DNA of 16,383 nt from Bacteroidales bacterium (GCA_004557315.1 SFEH01000091.1:1-16383), one strand, 5' to 3'. Positions 1-7,830 are shown, counted from the stretch's first letter. Notes: generated by a model not told the origin, from the letters alone. A program made the numbers and translations.

Positions 1-1
1 T

Positions 2-469
2 TGCACAGGCTGCCAGCTCTGTGTCTCTGAATGTCCAAATGGAGTGCTCCGTCCATCAGGCGGTCTCCTCGACATGATGCAGCCAGTGGCATCCTACGAA
101 CGAGGCTACTGCCGTCCTGAGTGCACCCGTTGCTCGGATGTGTGTCCTGCTGGCGCGATCAAGCCTTTCGCTGCCGATCATGAGGAAGCCAAGGCCATCA
201 AGGCAAGCACCAAGATTGGACGTGCTGTCTGGGTAGAGAAGAACTGTATCCCACTCACCGATGGCAAGAACTGTGGCAACTGCGCTCGTCATTGTCCTTC
301 TGGTGCCATCACAATGGTTCCTTCCGACCCGAATAACCCGAAGTCGCTCAAGATCCCTGTGGTCAACGATGAGCAATGCATAGGCTGTGGCGCATGCGAG
401 AACCTCTGTCCTGCACGCCCATTCTCAGCCATCTATGTCGAAGGTATTGAAGTTCACCGTACACTTTAA
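2..469 (+). CDS. Multi-cluster 4Fe-4S ferredoxin-type protein (3' part only)
   Basis: The reading frame is open from the first complete codon at base 2, so the gene starts upstream of the window. The visible 155 residues hold four cysteine groups of the 4Fe-4S type: CTGCQLCVSECP at the very start, CRPECTRCSDVCP, a third ending CGNCARHCP with a further upstream Cys, and CIGCGACENLCP near the end. Each ends in the CP typical of bacterial ferredoxin domains, so this part should carry several [4Fe-4S] clusters and move electrons. No membrane segment is visible in this part; related proteins often have an N-terminal NapH-like membrane region, which cannot be checked here. The stop lies two bases before the start of the exported aldo/keto reductase, so the two are almost certainly co-transcribed and probable redox partners. 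Family assignment is sure; the exact role is not. Confidence 0.9.
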   Translation, partial: CTGCQLCVSECPNGVLRPSGGLLDMMQPVASYERGYCRPECTRCSDVCPAGAIKPFAADHEEAKAIKASTKIGRAVWVEKNCIPLTDGKNCGNCARHCPSGAITMVPSDPNNPKSLKIPVVNDEQCIGCGACENLCPARPFSAIYVEGIEVHRTL

Positions 470-471
470 AT

Positions 472-1854
472 ATGAATATTATGGAAAAGAACATTGACAG
501 ACGTGAGTTTTTGAAGCGTATGGGAGCTGGAGCCGCTGTGATAGGTGCGGCTTCGGCATTGAACAGCTGCTCTGGCGGTGCAGGCTCTGCAATGATAGGC
601 AATATCGATCCTTCAGGTTCGGGTACCAAGCCAATAGGCGAAATGACCTACAGGACCAATCAGGAATGTGGCGACAAGGTCTCTATCCTTGGCTATGGCT
701 GTATGCGCTGGCCAAATAACCCAGAGACAGGCGTGATCGATCAGGAGACTGTCAATCGTCTTGTTGATACCGCCATCGAGCATGGTGTGAACTATTTTGA
801 CACGAGTCCTGCCTATCTCCGCGGACTTTCCGAACGCGCCACAGGCATTGCCCTCAAGCGTCATCCTCGCGACAAGTATTTCATCGCTACCAAGCTGTCT
901 AACTTCGCTGAACAGCAGAAGAGCCGCGAAGCATCCATTGCCTTGTACAATAAATCGTTTACCGAACTGCAGGTTGATTATATCGACTATATGCTTCTCC
1001 ACAGCATCGGAGGCAGCATGGAGGACTTCGACAAGCGATATATCCGCAACGGCATTCTCGATTTCCTTGTCGGAGAAAAGAAGAAAGGCAAGATCCGCAA
1101 CCTCGGCTTATCTTATCATGGCGACAACACGGTGTTCGACCATGTGATGAAGATGCACGACGAAGGACAGTATCACTGGGACTTCGTGCAGATTCAGATG
1201 AACTATGTCGATTGGATCACAGGTAACTGCCGCTATCTCTATGAGGAGCTTACCAAGCGCAATATCCCTATCATCATCATGGAGCCATTGCTTGGTGGAC
1301 GACTCTCGAAGCTGCCTAATCATGTGATTGCCCATTTCAAGCAGCGCCGGCCAAACGACAGTGCCGCTTCATGGGCTTTCCGCTTCCTCGGCACATATCC
1401 CAACATCCTCACTGTGCTTTCGGGCATGACATATATGGAGCACCTCGAAGACAATCTTCGCACCTATTGTCCGCTCGAACCTTTGACCGACGAGGATATG
1501 AAGTATCTCGAAGAGGCAGCACATCTCATCTTGAAGTACCCTACCATACCGTGCAACGACTGCAAGTACTGCATGCCTTGCCCTTATGGTCTCGACATCC
1601 CTGGCATCCTCCTGCATTACAATAAGTTTGTGAACGAAGGCACGATGCCTAACGAACAGGGTGATGAGAACTACAAGCGACTCCGTCGCAATTACCTTAT
1701 CAGCTACAACCGCACCATCCCTGCGTTGCGTCAGGCCGACCATTGCATCCATTGCAATGAATGCCGTCCGCATTGTCCGCAGAAGATCAATATCCCGCAG
1801 GAGCTCGAAAAGATAGGCAACTTCATCGAACAGCTCAAGAGGGAAGGAAGATGA
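472..1854 (+). CDS. Tat-exported aldo/keto reductase with C-terminal 4Fe-4S domain
   Basis: A 460-residue protein in three parts. Residues 1-33 look like a twin-arginine signal: RREFLK at 10-15, then an Ala/Gly-rich hydrophobic stretch ending LNSC, so Cys33 could also be lipidated. Residues about 55-345 are an aldo/keto reductase barrel with the full catalytic tetrad visible: Asp110, Tyr115, Lys141 and His177 (in DTSPAY, ATK and LLH). The tail has two cysteine groups, Cys361/364/367/370 and Cys425/428/431/435, each ending in CP, which fit [4Fe-4S] clusters. The family normally reduces carbonyls with NAD(P)H in the cytoplasm; export with Fe-S clusters beside a polyferredoxin gene suggests electrons reach it by another route, which is inference. 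Tat export also fits a cofactor loaded before transport. The start at 472 follows the upstream stop by two bases; ATG 481 is equally possible and keeps the whole signal. Confidence 0.88.
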   Translation: MNIMEKNIDRREFLKRMGAGAAVIGAASALNSCSGGAGSAMIGNIDPSGSGTKPIGEMTYRTNQECGDKVSILGYGCMRWPNNPETGVIDQETVNRLVDTAIEHGVNYFDTSPAYLRGLSERATGIALKRHPRDKYFIATKLSNFAEQQKSREASIALYNKSFTELQVDYIDYMLLHSIGGSMEDFDKRYIRNGILDFLVGEKKKGKIRNLGLSYHGDNTVFDHVMKMHDEGQYHWDFVQIQMNYVDWITGNCRYLYEELTKRNIPIIIMEPLLGGRLSKLPNHVIAHFKQRRPNDSAASWAFRFLGTYPNILTVLSGMTYMEHLEDNLRTYCPLEPLTDEDMKYLEEAAHLILKYPTIPCNDCKYCMPCPYGLDIPGILLHYNKFVNEGTMPNEQGDENYKRLRRNYLISYNRTIPALRQADHCIHCNECRPHCPQKINIPQELEKIGNFIEQLKREGR

Positions 1855-1915
1855 TTTTGATTGGAATGGGAAGATAAGGAAGATAAAGAAGATAGAGACA
1901 AATGTGTTTTTGTTT

Positions 1916-2031
1916 AAGAAGATAAAGAAGTTAAAGAAGTTAAAGGAGATAAAGACAAATGAATTTTTTGTCTAAGAAGATAAAGAAGTTAAAGAAGATA
2001 AAGGAGATAAAGACAAATGAATTTTTTGTCT
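1916..2031 (+). repeat. Two tandem 58-bp purine-rich copies
   Basis: Copy one is 1916-1973 and copy two 1974-2031. By eye they differ at one base only (gaagTtaaagg against gaagAtaaagg). Each ends in a small hairpin, AGACAAA and TTTGTCT around a 7-base loop; in copy two the arms are 2011-2017 and 2025-2031. The near identity points to recent duplication or to homogenisation. Confidence 0.92.
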
Positions 2032-2123
2032 AAGATAATATCTCTTGCTTTAACTTCCCAAAAGGAAACGACAATGCAACTATTGTCTTTATCTCCTTTA
2101 TCTTCTTTATCTTCTTTAACTTC
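1976..2123. repeat. Inverted repeat with 41-base arms
   Basis: Bases 1976-2016 and the reverse complement of 2083-2123 align without gaps and match at 39 of 41 positions by eye. The spacer is 66 bases (2017-2082) and carries its own short hairpins. Transcribed from either side, this would form a long stem. Confidence 0.88.
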
Positions 2124-2174
2124 CCAAAAGGAAACGACAATGTAACTATTGTCTTTATCTCCCTTATCTCCCTT
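2052..2174 (+). repeat. Two tandem 66-bp pyrimidine-rich copies
   Basis: Copy one is 2052-2117; copy two begins at 2118 and is traceable to 2174. The first 45 bases match except for one C/T change. Each copy opens AACTTCCCAAAAGGAAACG and contains a hairpin GACAAT / ATTGTC around a 6-base loop, followed by the complement of the left-half purine units. Because 66 is a multiple of three, an open frame can run through both copies. Confidence 0.9.
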
Positions 2175-2200
2175 AAGTTATTAATAATTCTTTTATACAA

Positions 2201-3040
2201 ATGTTTATCGAAGTTAAGAACGTAAGCAAGCAGTATTCAGGACATGTTGCCCTGAATAACGTAAGCCTTGAGGTTCCAGAAGGTTCAATCTACGGACTGT
2301 TGGGTCCTAATGGAGCCGGAAAGACCAGTCTTATCCGCATCATCAACCGCATCACTCATGCCGACAGCGGAGAGGTGCTGATGAACGGAAAAGTAATGAC
2401 CGATGCCGACATCACCAAGATCGGTTATCTGCCAGAGGAACGTGGTCTTTACAAGAAGATGAAGGTGGGAGAACAGATCGTGTATCTTGCTCGTCTGCAT
2501 GGCATGACCAAGCAGGATGCGAAGTTGAAGATGAAGGAATGGCTCGAGAGATTTGAGCTCACCGAATGGGAGAACAAGAAGCTTGAAGCCTTGTCGAAAG
2601 GCATGGCACAGAAAGTTCAGTTCATCGCTACTGTGATACATCGTCCACCGCTACTGATTTTTGACGAGCCTTTCTCTGGTTTCGACCCAGTGAATGCCGA
2701 GATTCTCAAGAAAGAGATCATCCGTCTGAAGGATGAAGGCTCGGTTGTGCTTTTCTCGACCCACAACATGTCATCGGTCGAGGAGGTATGCGACGAGATC
2801 TCGCTCATCAACCATTCGGAGATAGTGCTCCAGGGCAAGGTGAAGGACATCCGTCAGAAATACAAGAAAGGCATCTTCGAAGTCAACCTCACCGATGGTA
2901 CGACCTTCGAATACAAAGTGCCAGAGGGAATGAGCAATCACGATGCCATCGCCAAGCTCAACGAGGAATACGACCTGTTCGGCTTCCACGAGATTTTGCC
3001 GTCGATGCATGAGATTTTCGTACAAACAGTTAGCGAATAA
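2201..3040 (+). CDS. ABC transporter ATP-binding protein (NatA-like exporter subunit)
   Basis: A 279-residue ABC ATPase, the usual length for ABC-2 exporters. The Walker A motif GPNGAGKT is at residues 35-42. The signature is the variant LSKGMAQ at 131-137 in place of LSGGQ, a form common in the NatA-like group. Walker B ends in LLIFDEP with Asp155 and Glu156, followed by SGFDP, and the H-loop His lies in FSTHNM. The last 80 or so residues form the C-terminal domain often found after such ATPases (DUF4162-like). It should power export by the permease whose gene starts five bases after its stop. The substrate cannot be read from the sequence; NatAB-type sodium export, lipid or peptide export are all possible. 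No promoter of the Bacteroidetes type is visible upstream, where the repeat block ends 26 bases before the start. Confidence 0.95.
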   Translation: MFIEVKNVSKQYSGHVALNNVSLEVPEGSIYGLLGPNGAGKTSLIRIINRITHADSGEVLMNGKVMTDADITKIGYLPEERGLYKKMKVGEQIVYLARLHGMTKQDAKLKMKEWLERFELTEWENKKLEALSKGMAQKVQFIATVIHRPPLLIFDEPFSGFDPVNAEILKKEIIRLKDEGSVVLFSTHNMSSVEEVCDEISLINHSEIVLQGKVKDIRQKYKKGIFEVNLTDGTTFEYKVPEGMSNHDAIAKLNEEYDLFGFHEILPSMHEIFVQTVSE

Positions 3041-3045
3041 GAATT

Positions 3046-4344
3046 ATGAGCAGATTAGGACTTATCATTCAGCGTGAATACATGCAGATTGTAGCCAAGA
3101 AGTCGTTTATCTTCACTACAATCCTTCTACCTATCCTTATGGTAGCTCTTGTTGCCATCCTTCCGGCATTCCTTGCCAATGTGAAGAGCGACGAGAAGAA
3201 GAATGTCGCAATCATCGACAATAACCCAGGTGCTGTCTATGCTGCAGCCATCCAGGATACCGAAGACTATCACTTCATCAAGGTGAACCAGAGTATCGAG
3301 GGTACGGAATTGTACTCTTATTTCCAGAACGAAAAGGAAGGGCAGGGTCTCAACGCCATCGTCCAGATTCCAGCCGACCTTTCTACCAGCACCACTTTCT
3401 ACGTTTATTCCGATCAGGCCATCAACTCTACACTCGAACGCGACATCAAGAATGCGCTTCGTCCGATGCTTGAGCAGGAACGCATTCAGTCGTATGGCAT
3501 CGACAGTCTTGCCGACATCATCGACCGATGCAAGGTCAGCCTCTCTTCGAAGAGCGTGAAATGGGGCGAAGAGGGTGAAGAGAAAGTATCATCGGCCATG
3601 CTCGGCGAGATAATCGGTTTGGGTCTGTCATTCCTCACTTATATGTTTGTGCTTATGTATGGCGCAATGATCATGAATGGTGTGATCGAAGAGAAGACCA
3701 ACCGCATCGTCGAAGTCATCGTTTCTTCATGCAAGCCAATGGAGCTCATGCTCGGCAAGATCATCGGAGTTGCCTTGGTCGGCTTCACCCAGATCATCAT
3801 CTGGGCAGTGCTGCTCGGCATTGCGGGCACAATACTTGGTGCAAGTGCTTTCATCGCTGGCCCGACCGATCCAGCCGCACTCACAGAGTCGAACGAACTT
3901 GCCGAGATCATCCAGATGGTTCTCAGCGTCAACTACTTGCAGATACTTACCTTCTTCGTACTTTACTTCATTGGCGGCTACCTGCTCTATGCAGCCCTCT
4001 TCGCAGCCTTCGGAAGCGCAGTCGATCAACCAAGCGACGCATCGCAGTTCATGACTCCTATCATGGTCATCATGGTCTTTGCCATCTATGCTGCTCTGTT
4101 CAGCATCGAGAATCCTGACGGACCACTTGCTTGGTGGTGCAGCATCATTCCATTCACATCGCCAATAGTGATGATGATCCGTCTGCCTTACGACGTGCCA
4201 TTCTGGGAGATGCTTCTCAGCATCGCACTTCTCTACGGCTCTGCCTTCGGCATCCTCTACATCGCAGGCAAGATCTATCGCACAGGCATCCTCATGTACG
4301 GTAAGAAAGTCTCGATCAAGGAAATAATCAAGTGGATTAAGTAA
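3046..4344 (+). CDS. ABC-2 type transporter permease (NatB-like)
   Basis: A 432-residue membrane protein with the layout of ABC-2 permeases. One membrane helix lies at about residues 20-45. An extracytoplasmic domain of roughly 140 residues follows, and then five or so helices from about residue 185 to 420, such as the hydrophobic stretches in FLTYMFVLMYGAMIMNGV and FFVLYFIGGYLLYAALFAAF. The sequence IEEKTNRIVEVIVSS after the second helix is the cytoplasmic coupling segment characteristic of this family. It forms the transport path for the ATPase encoded five bases upstream, in the same transcript. No further transporter component, such as a membrane-fusion protein, is adjacent. Family is clear, substrate unknown. 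Confidence 0.93.
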   Translation: MSRLGLIIQREYMQIVAKKSFIFTTILLPILMVALVAILPAFLANVKSDEKKNVAIIDNNPGAVYAAAIQDTEDYHFIKVNQSIEGTELYSYFQNEKEGQGLNAIVQIPADLSTSTTFYVYSDQAINSTLERDIKNALRPMLEQERIQSYGIDSLADIIDRCKVSLSSKSVKWGEEGEEKVSSAMLGEIIGLGLSFLTYMFVLMYGAMIMNGVIEEKTNRIVEVIVSSCKPMELMLGKIIGVALVGFTQIIIWAVLLGIAGTILGASAFIAGPTDPAALTESNELAEIIQMVLSVNYLQILTFFVLYFIGGYLLYAALFAAFGSAVDQPSDASQFMTPIMVIMVFAIYAALFSIENPDGPLAWWCSIIPFTSPIVMMIRLPYDVPFWEMLLSIALLYGSAFGILYIAGKIYRTGILMYGKKVSIKEIIKWIK

Positions 4345-4363
4345 GCATTGATATTTTTATCTC

Positions 4364-4371
4364 TATCTTTG
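4364..4371 (+). promoter_or_regulatory. Possible -7 promoter element ahead of the GH9 gene
   Basis: TATCTTTG fits the Bacteroidetes -7 pattern TAnnTTTG exactly and lies 45 bases before the GH9 start codon, in the 72-base spacer after the permease. I see no good TTTG at the right distance upstream; the nearest, ATTG at 4347-4350, is too close. The call rests on one element only. Confidence 0.4.
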
Positions 4372-4416
4372 CAAAACAGAATCGACATTACTAATCTCTA
4401 ATACATTTCCAAAGCA

Positions 4417-6960
4417 ATGAAACCATTCACGTTCTTGTGCATGTCTGCAATGCTCCTTGCGGCATGTAGTGAAACATCACAGGTTGGCAATCCTGACCTG
4501 AGAATCAATGAACTCGAATATTTCGAGGGCACTGGTGTCAATGTGCTTGTCTATAGCAACACCTTCAACGGAGGATTCAACGACGAGAAGAACTCTGGCA
4601 TCGAGATCATTCACCATGGCGTGCGAACCGTTCAAGGTGGTGCGGTGCGTCTGAACAAAACCCCAGAGCAATGGGATCTTGTGCCTACCACCACATCGCG
4701 CACCGTTGATACCGAGAACAACAGCATCGAGGTGGCTCTCAACTACGAGGATTACGACTTCGATTCACGCATCGTGGTGACAGGCAAGGGCAAGGCTGTT
4801 GAAATAGCTGTCTATCTCGATGAGCCAGTGCCAGCTTTCCTTGAAGGCAAGGCTGGCTTCAACATCGAGTTCCTGCCTTCACAGTATTGGCAGAAGACCT
4901 TCATCATGGACGGCAAGCTCGACCGCCTGTCTCGCTATACTACCAGCGAAACCACTGCCGAACCTAACAGCGAGAAACCAAGACAGTTCAAGGGCTTCAA
5001 GACTTACGACGATCGAGGCACTGGCAAGTTTGTCGATCCAAAGCCTCTCGCTACAGGCCATCACATCATCCTTGCTTCCGACACACCTGAACGCATGATC
5101 TCCGTCACTTCAGCCGATGCTGACCTTGAGCTCTACGACGGACGTGTGCTTGCCCAGAACGGCTGGTACGTTCTTCGCAGCGTTCTTCCCGCAGGCAAGA
5201 CAGGCAAGGTGCTTACATGGATAGTTGAGCCAAACGAGATCCCAAACTGGGTGCGTGAGCCGAACATCGGCTTCTCGCAGGTAGGCTATATCCCTTCGCA
5301 GCCAAAGATTGCCGTCATCGAGCTCGACAAGAATGACAAGGTTCAGTCGTCGGCTTCGCTCTACCGAATCAACTCTGATGGTTCGAACACCAAGGCTTTC
5401 TCAGGCGCGATAAAGGAGTGGGGCAGATATTATAAATACAACTATGTGCATTTCGACTTCTCGGCTGTCACCGAACCAGGCATCTATTACATCCAGTATG
5501 GCGATACCAAGACCAACAACTTCATCATCGACGAGAGCGTCTATGACAAGATCACCGATGCAACGAGCGACGTGTGGATTCCTATCCACATGAATCACAT
5601 GGCAGTCAACGAAGGCTATCGTTTGTGGCATGGTGAGCCATTCAAGGAGGGTTATCTGCAAGCACCTCCGAGCGATCATTTCGACTTGCACTTCCAGGGT
5701 CCTGAGACCGAGACTCGCTATAAGCCTTATGAGCTGATTCCAGGACTCAATGTCGGCGGTTTCTTCGATGCTGGCGACTATGACATCGAGACCGATTCCA
5801 ACATCGGTGTTGTCCAGAACCTTATCCGCGCATGGCGTCTCTTCCGTTCCGACCGCGACCAGACTTTCGTGAGTGAGGAACAGCGATATGTCGATCTGCA
5901 TCGTCCTGACGGAACACCCGACATCCTGCAGTTCATCGAACATGGCATGCTCAATCTTCTTGCACAATCAGAGAAGATCGGCCACATGGCTTCGACATTG
6001 TCAAATGGTGTGCTCGACAACTATCATCACCTTGGCGACATCTCTGCCATTACCGATGGCTTGCACTACGACCCAAAGCTGAAGCCTTATACCAAGAGTG
6101 CCGATGGCAAGTCGAGCGGTGTGAACGATGACCTCTGGGCTTTCACTACCCGCAACCCACGTCTCGACGCACAGGCAGCGACAGTGTTTGCAGCAGCAAG
6201 CAAGGTGCTCGCAGACTATGACCCAGCCCTTGCCAAGCGTGCATTGTCGGAGTCAAAGCGACTGATGAAGGAGAGCGATGAGCTGATAAAGAAAATGCCT
6301 GCACCTCCTATGGGCAACAGAGCATGGATGAGCATCGGCAACCTCGGCACCAACCTGGAGCTGTATGTTGCGACAGGCGAACAGTCATATCTCGATGCGT
6401 TCAACGCGCAGATCTTCAAGGCACTCGACCGCAATGTCTATTTCACACTGCAGACAGCCCTCGATGCCGTGCCTTATCTTGGCGATGACTACAAGACCCA
6501 ACTTCGTCCGTATGTCGAGCAATACAAGTCATACATCGACAGTCTTGCCTACCAGAACCCTTATGGCGTGCCTATCGGCCTAGGCAACTGGGCAGGAGGC
6601 GGACAAGTCACCAACTTCGGTACTACCGTCTGCTATGCACATCAGTACTTCCCCGACATCGTGCCTATGGACTGTGCCTACAAGACCGCAGCCTACATCT
6701 TCGGCTGTCATCCTTACCACAACTACTCGCTCGTAGCGGCCGTTGGTGCTGCCCGTCCGAAGTCTGTATTCTACGGCAATAATCGTGCCGACTTCTCGTT
6801 CATCCCTGGCAATATGGCACCTGGCATTTTGTTCCGTCATCCCGACCACTTTGAGAACTATGACGACTGGCCGTTCCTTTGGGGTCAGAACGAGGGCACA
6901 ATAGCAGGCAATGTGGGCTATCTCATCTTTGGTTCAGCATTCAAGAATATGGCAAGATAA
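4417..6960 (+). CDS. Glycoside hydrolase family 9 lipoprotein
   Basis: An 847-residue protein. Residues 1-17 are a lipoprotein signal ending LLAAC, so Cys17 should be lipidated and the enzyme held at the cell envelope. Residues about 20-280 are a beta-rich region I do not recognise. From about 285 (IGFSQVGYIPSQPKIAVIE) to about 380 is the Ig-like domain that precedes many GH9 catalytic domains. The (alpha/alpha)6 catalytic domain fills the rest. FFDAGDYD at 449-456 supplies the two conserved Asp residues (451 and 454, nucleophilic-water activation), and Glu826 in WGQNEGT is in the place of the catalytic acid. The block GCHPYHNYS to IPGN is the usual substrate-cleft signature in a variant form. 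GH9 enzymes mostly cut beta-1,4-glucans, but some act on other polymers, so the substrate is open. No SusC/SusD pair flanks it, so it is not in an evident polysaccharide locus. Confidence 0.92.
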   Translation: MKPFTFLCMSAMLLAACSETSQVGNPDLRINELEYFEGTGVNVLVYSNTFNGGFNDEKNSGIEIIHHGVRTVQGGAVRLNKTPEQWDLVPTTTSRTVDTENNSIEVALNYEDYDFDSRIVVTGKGKAVEIAVYLDEPVPAFLEGKAGFNIEFLPSQYWQKTFIMDGKLDRLSRYTTSETTAEPNSEKPRQFKGFKTYDDRGTGKFVDPKPLATGHHIILASDTPERMISVTSADADLELYDGRVLAQNGWYVLRSVLPAGKTGKVLTWIVEPNEIPNWVREPNIGFSQVGYIPSQPKIAVIELDKNDKVQSSASLYRINSDGSNTKAFSGAIKEWGRYYKYNYVHFDFSAVTEPGIYYIQYGDTKTNNFIIDESVYDKITDATSDVWIPIHMNHMAVNEGYRLWHGEPFKEGYLQAPPSDHFDLHFQGPETETRYKPYELIPGLNVGGFFDAGDYDIETDSNIGVVQNLIRAWRLFRSDRDQTFVSEEQRYVDLHRPDGTPDILQFIEHGMLNLLAQSEKIGHMASTLSNGVLDNYHHLGDISAITDGLHYDPKLKPYTKSADGKSSGVNDDLWAFTTRNPRLDAQAATVFAAASKVLADYDPALAKRALSESKRLMKESDELIKKMPAPPMGNRAWMSIGNLGTNLELYVATGEQSYLDAFNAQIFKALDRNVYFTLQTALDAVPYLGDDYKTQLRPYVEQYKSYIDSLAYQNPYGVPIGLGNWAGGGQVTNFGTTVCYAHQYFPDIVPMDCAYKTAAYIFGCHPYHNYSLVAAVGAARPKSVFYGNNRADFSFIPGNMAPGILFRHPDHFENYDDWPFLWGQNEGTIAGNVGYLIFGSAFKNMAR

Positions 6961-7000
6961 GCCAAAGAGCCAAAACAAATTGGCAATTTGTATGCAAATA

Positions 7001-7040
7001 ACAAAAAGACAGCGAAAGTGAAAATTCGCTGTCTTTTTGT
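7001..7040. terminator. Bidirectional terminator hairpin
   Basis: A perfect 16-bp inverted repeat, 7001-7016 against 7025-7040, with an 8-base loop. The arms begin ACAAAAAGAC and end GTCTTTTTGT, so each strand gives a stem followed by a U-tract. It lies between the converging GH9 (+) and aminopeptidase (-) genes and can stop both. A smaller perfect hairpin, CAAATT/AATTTG at 6976-6990, lies just before it. Confidence 0.88.
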
Positions 7041-7061
7041 CATAATAAAGTATTAGTCGAT

Positions 7062-7116
7062 CCTTCGAGTATTGTTCGAGTTTCCTTCGAGTTGACTACC
7101 TATTGCCTACGAGTGG
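7062..7116. repeat. 11-bp phased repeat, TTCGAGT core
   Basis: Units start at 7062, 7073 and 7084, each with TTCGAGT at the same offset (TTCGAG at 7064, 7075, 7086). A fourth unit, CCTACGAGTGG at 7106-7116, is in phase after one degenerate unit at 7095. An 11-bp period puts the cores on nearly the same face of the helix, as in arrays bound by a protein. It lies beyond the terminator, close to the 3' end of the aminopeptidase gene. A 5-bp hairpin TGGCA-AAA-TGCCA (7114-7126) follows. Confidence 0.65.
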
Positions 7117-7155
7117 CAAAATGCCAGCTAACAGAAGGATTTTGCAATGTTTTGC

Positions 7156-7830
7156 TTAAAGTTCAAAGAATTTGGTGAAGGCCTTGACAGTGTAGAGATG
7201 ATCAGCTACGCTACCTGTTTCGCGCACGCTGTGCATTGCCCATATCGCAGCACCCATATCTACTCCACGCATTGGGAGGGTACCTGTGAGGATGTTGCCA
7301 AGGGTAGAGCCACCGGCAATGTCACTGTGGTTGACGAAGCGTTGAGAAGGCACACCAGCCAGACGGCAAATCTCGGCAAAGACTGCTGCACCATCGGCAT
7401 CGGTTGCATATTTCTGTGCTGCATTGATCTTGATGGCAGGTCCGCCACCCATGACAGGATGATTGGTTGGGTCGAACTTATCAGCATAGTTTGGATGCCA
7501 TGCATGGGCATTGTCGGCACTCACCATGAACGACTGTTCGATAGCACGATAGAAGCCATCCTGACTGTCGCCCTGCGCCAGCACGATACGCTCGATGACA
7601 GAAGCAAGGAAAGGACTGCCGGCACCCTGCTTGGTACCCGAACCAGTCTCTTCATTATCGAAAATTGCCACTATCTGAGTCTGGTCGCTCATGCCAGTAG
7701 CAAGCAGAGCATCGATAGCTGCCGACACCATCGAGAGGTCGTCGAGACGGCCGCTTGAGATAAACTCATTATTGAGGCCGAAAGTGCAGGCAGGTGTTGT
7801 CGCCAGCAGCCACATTGAGCTCTGAAGCAA
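7156..7830 (-). pseudogene. M18 family aminopeptidase, C-terminal part of a frameshifted gene
   Basis: This frame carries the second half of an M18 (aspartyl) aminopeptidase; the first half is in another frame at 7769-8410. True homology seems to begin around TTPACTFGLNNEFISS, that is near base 7800; the first ten residues of the open frame are the wrong frame of the first half. Active-site features are intact: the metal-bridging Asp in GRLDDL, the catalytic and metal-binding Glu pair in DNEETGSG, SADNAHAWHP, and the C-terminal His in AMHSVRET. The enzyme family removes N-terminal acidic residues from peptides as a large cytoplasmic oligomer. Nothing looks decayed beyond the one lesion, so this is either a recent mutation or a sequence or assembly error. 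It follows the MscS gene in the same leftward transcript and ends ahead of the terminator at 7001-7040. Confidence 0.82.

Larger units (their letters stand above)
1868..2174. repeat. Gene-free repeat block of tandem plus inverted repeats
   Basis: The 346 bases between the aldo/keto reductase and the ABC ATPase hold no recognised gene. Nearly all of it is repetitive. The left half is purine-rich on the + strand and made of 9-base units of the form GAAGATAAA or GAAGTTAAA, closing with GACAA. The right half is the pyrimidine-rich complement. A degenerate first copy at about 1871-1915 precedes the two good left copies. I see no promoter matching TAnnTTTG and no simple stem plus T-run terminator, although the block as RNA could fold into a long hairpin and so end or protect the upstream message. 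Confidence 0.9.

Noticed and set aside
1916..2174. CRISPR array
   Set aside because: Repeats are adjacent copies of 58 or 66 bp without unique spacers, the two halves are inverted, and no cas genes are present.
5401..5967. 188-codon open frame on the - strand
   Set aside because: Antisense to the GH9 catalytic domain, including the DAGD motif; no independent support.
7147..7758. 203-codon open frame on the + strand
   Set aside because: It is antisense to the C-terminal part of the M18 aminopeptidase, whose motifs are clear; the + frame shows no recognisable domain.
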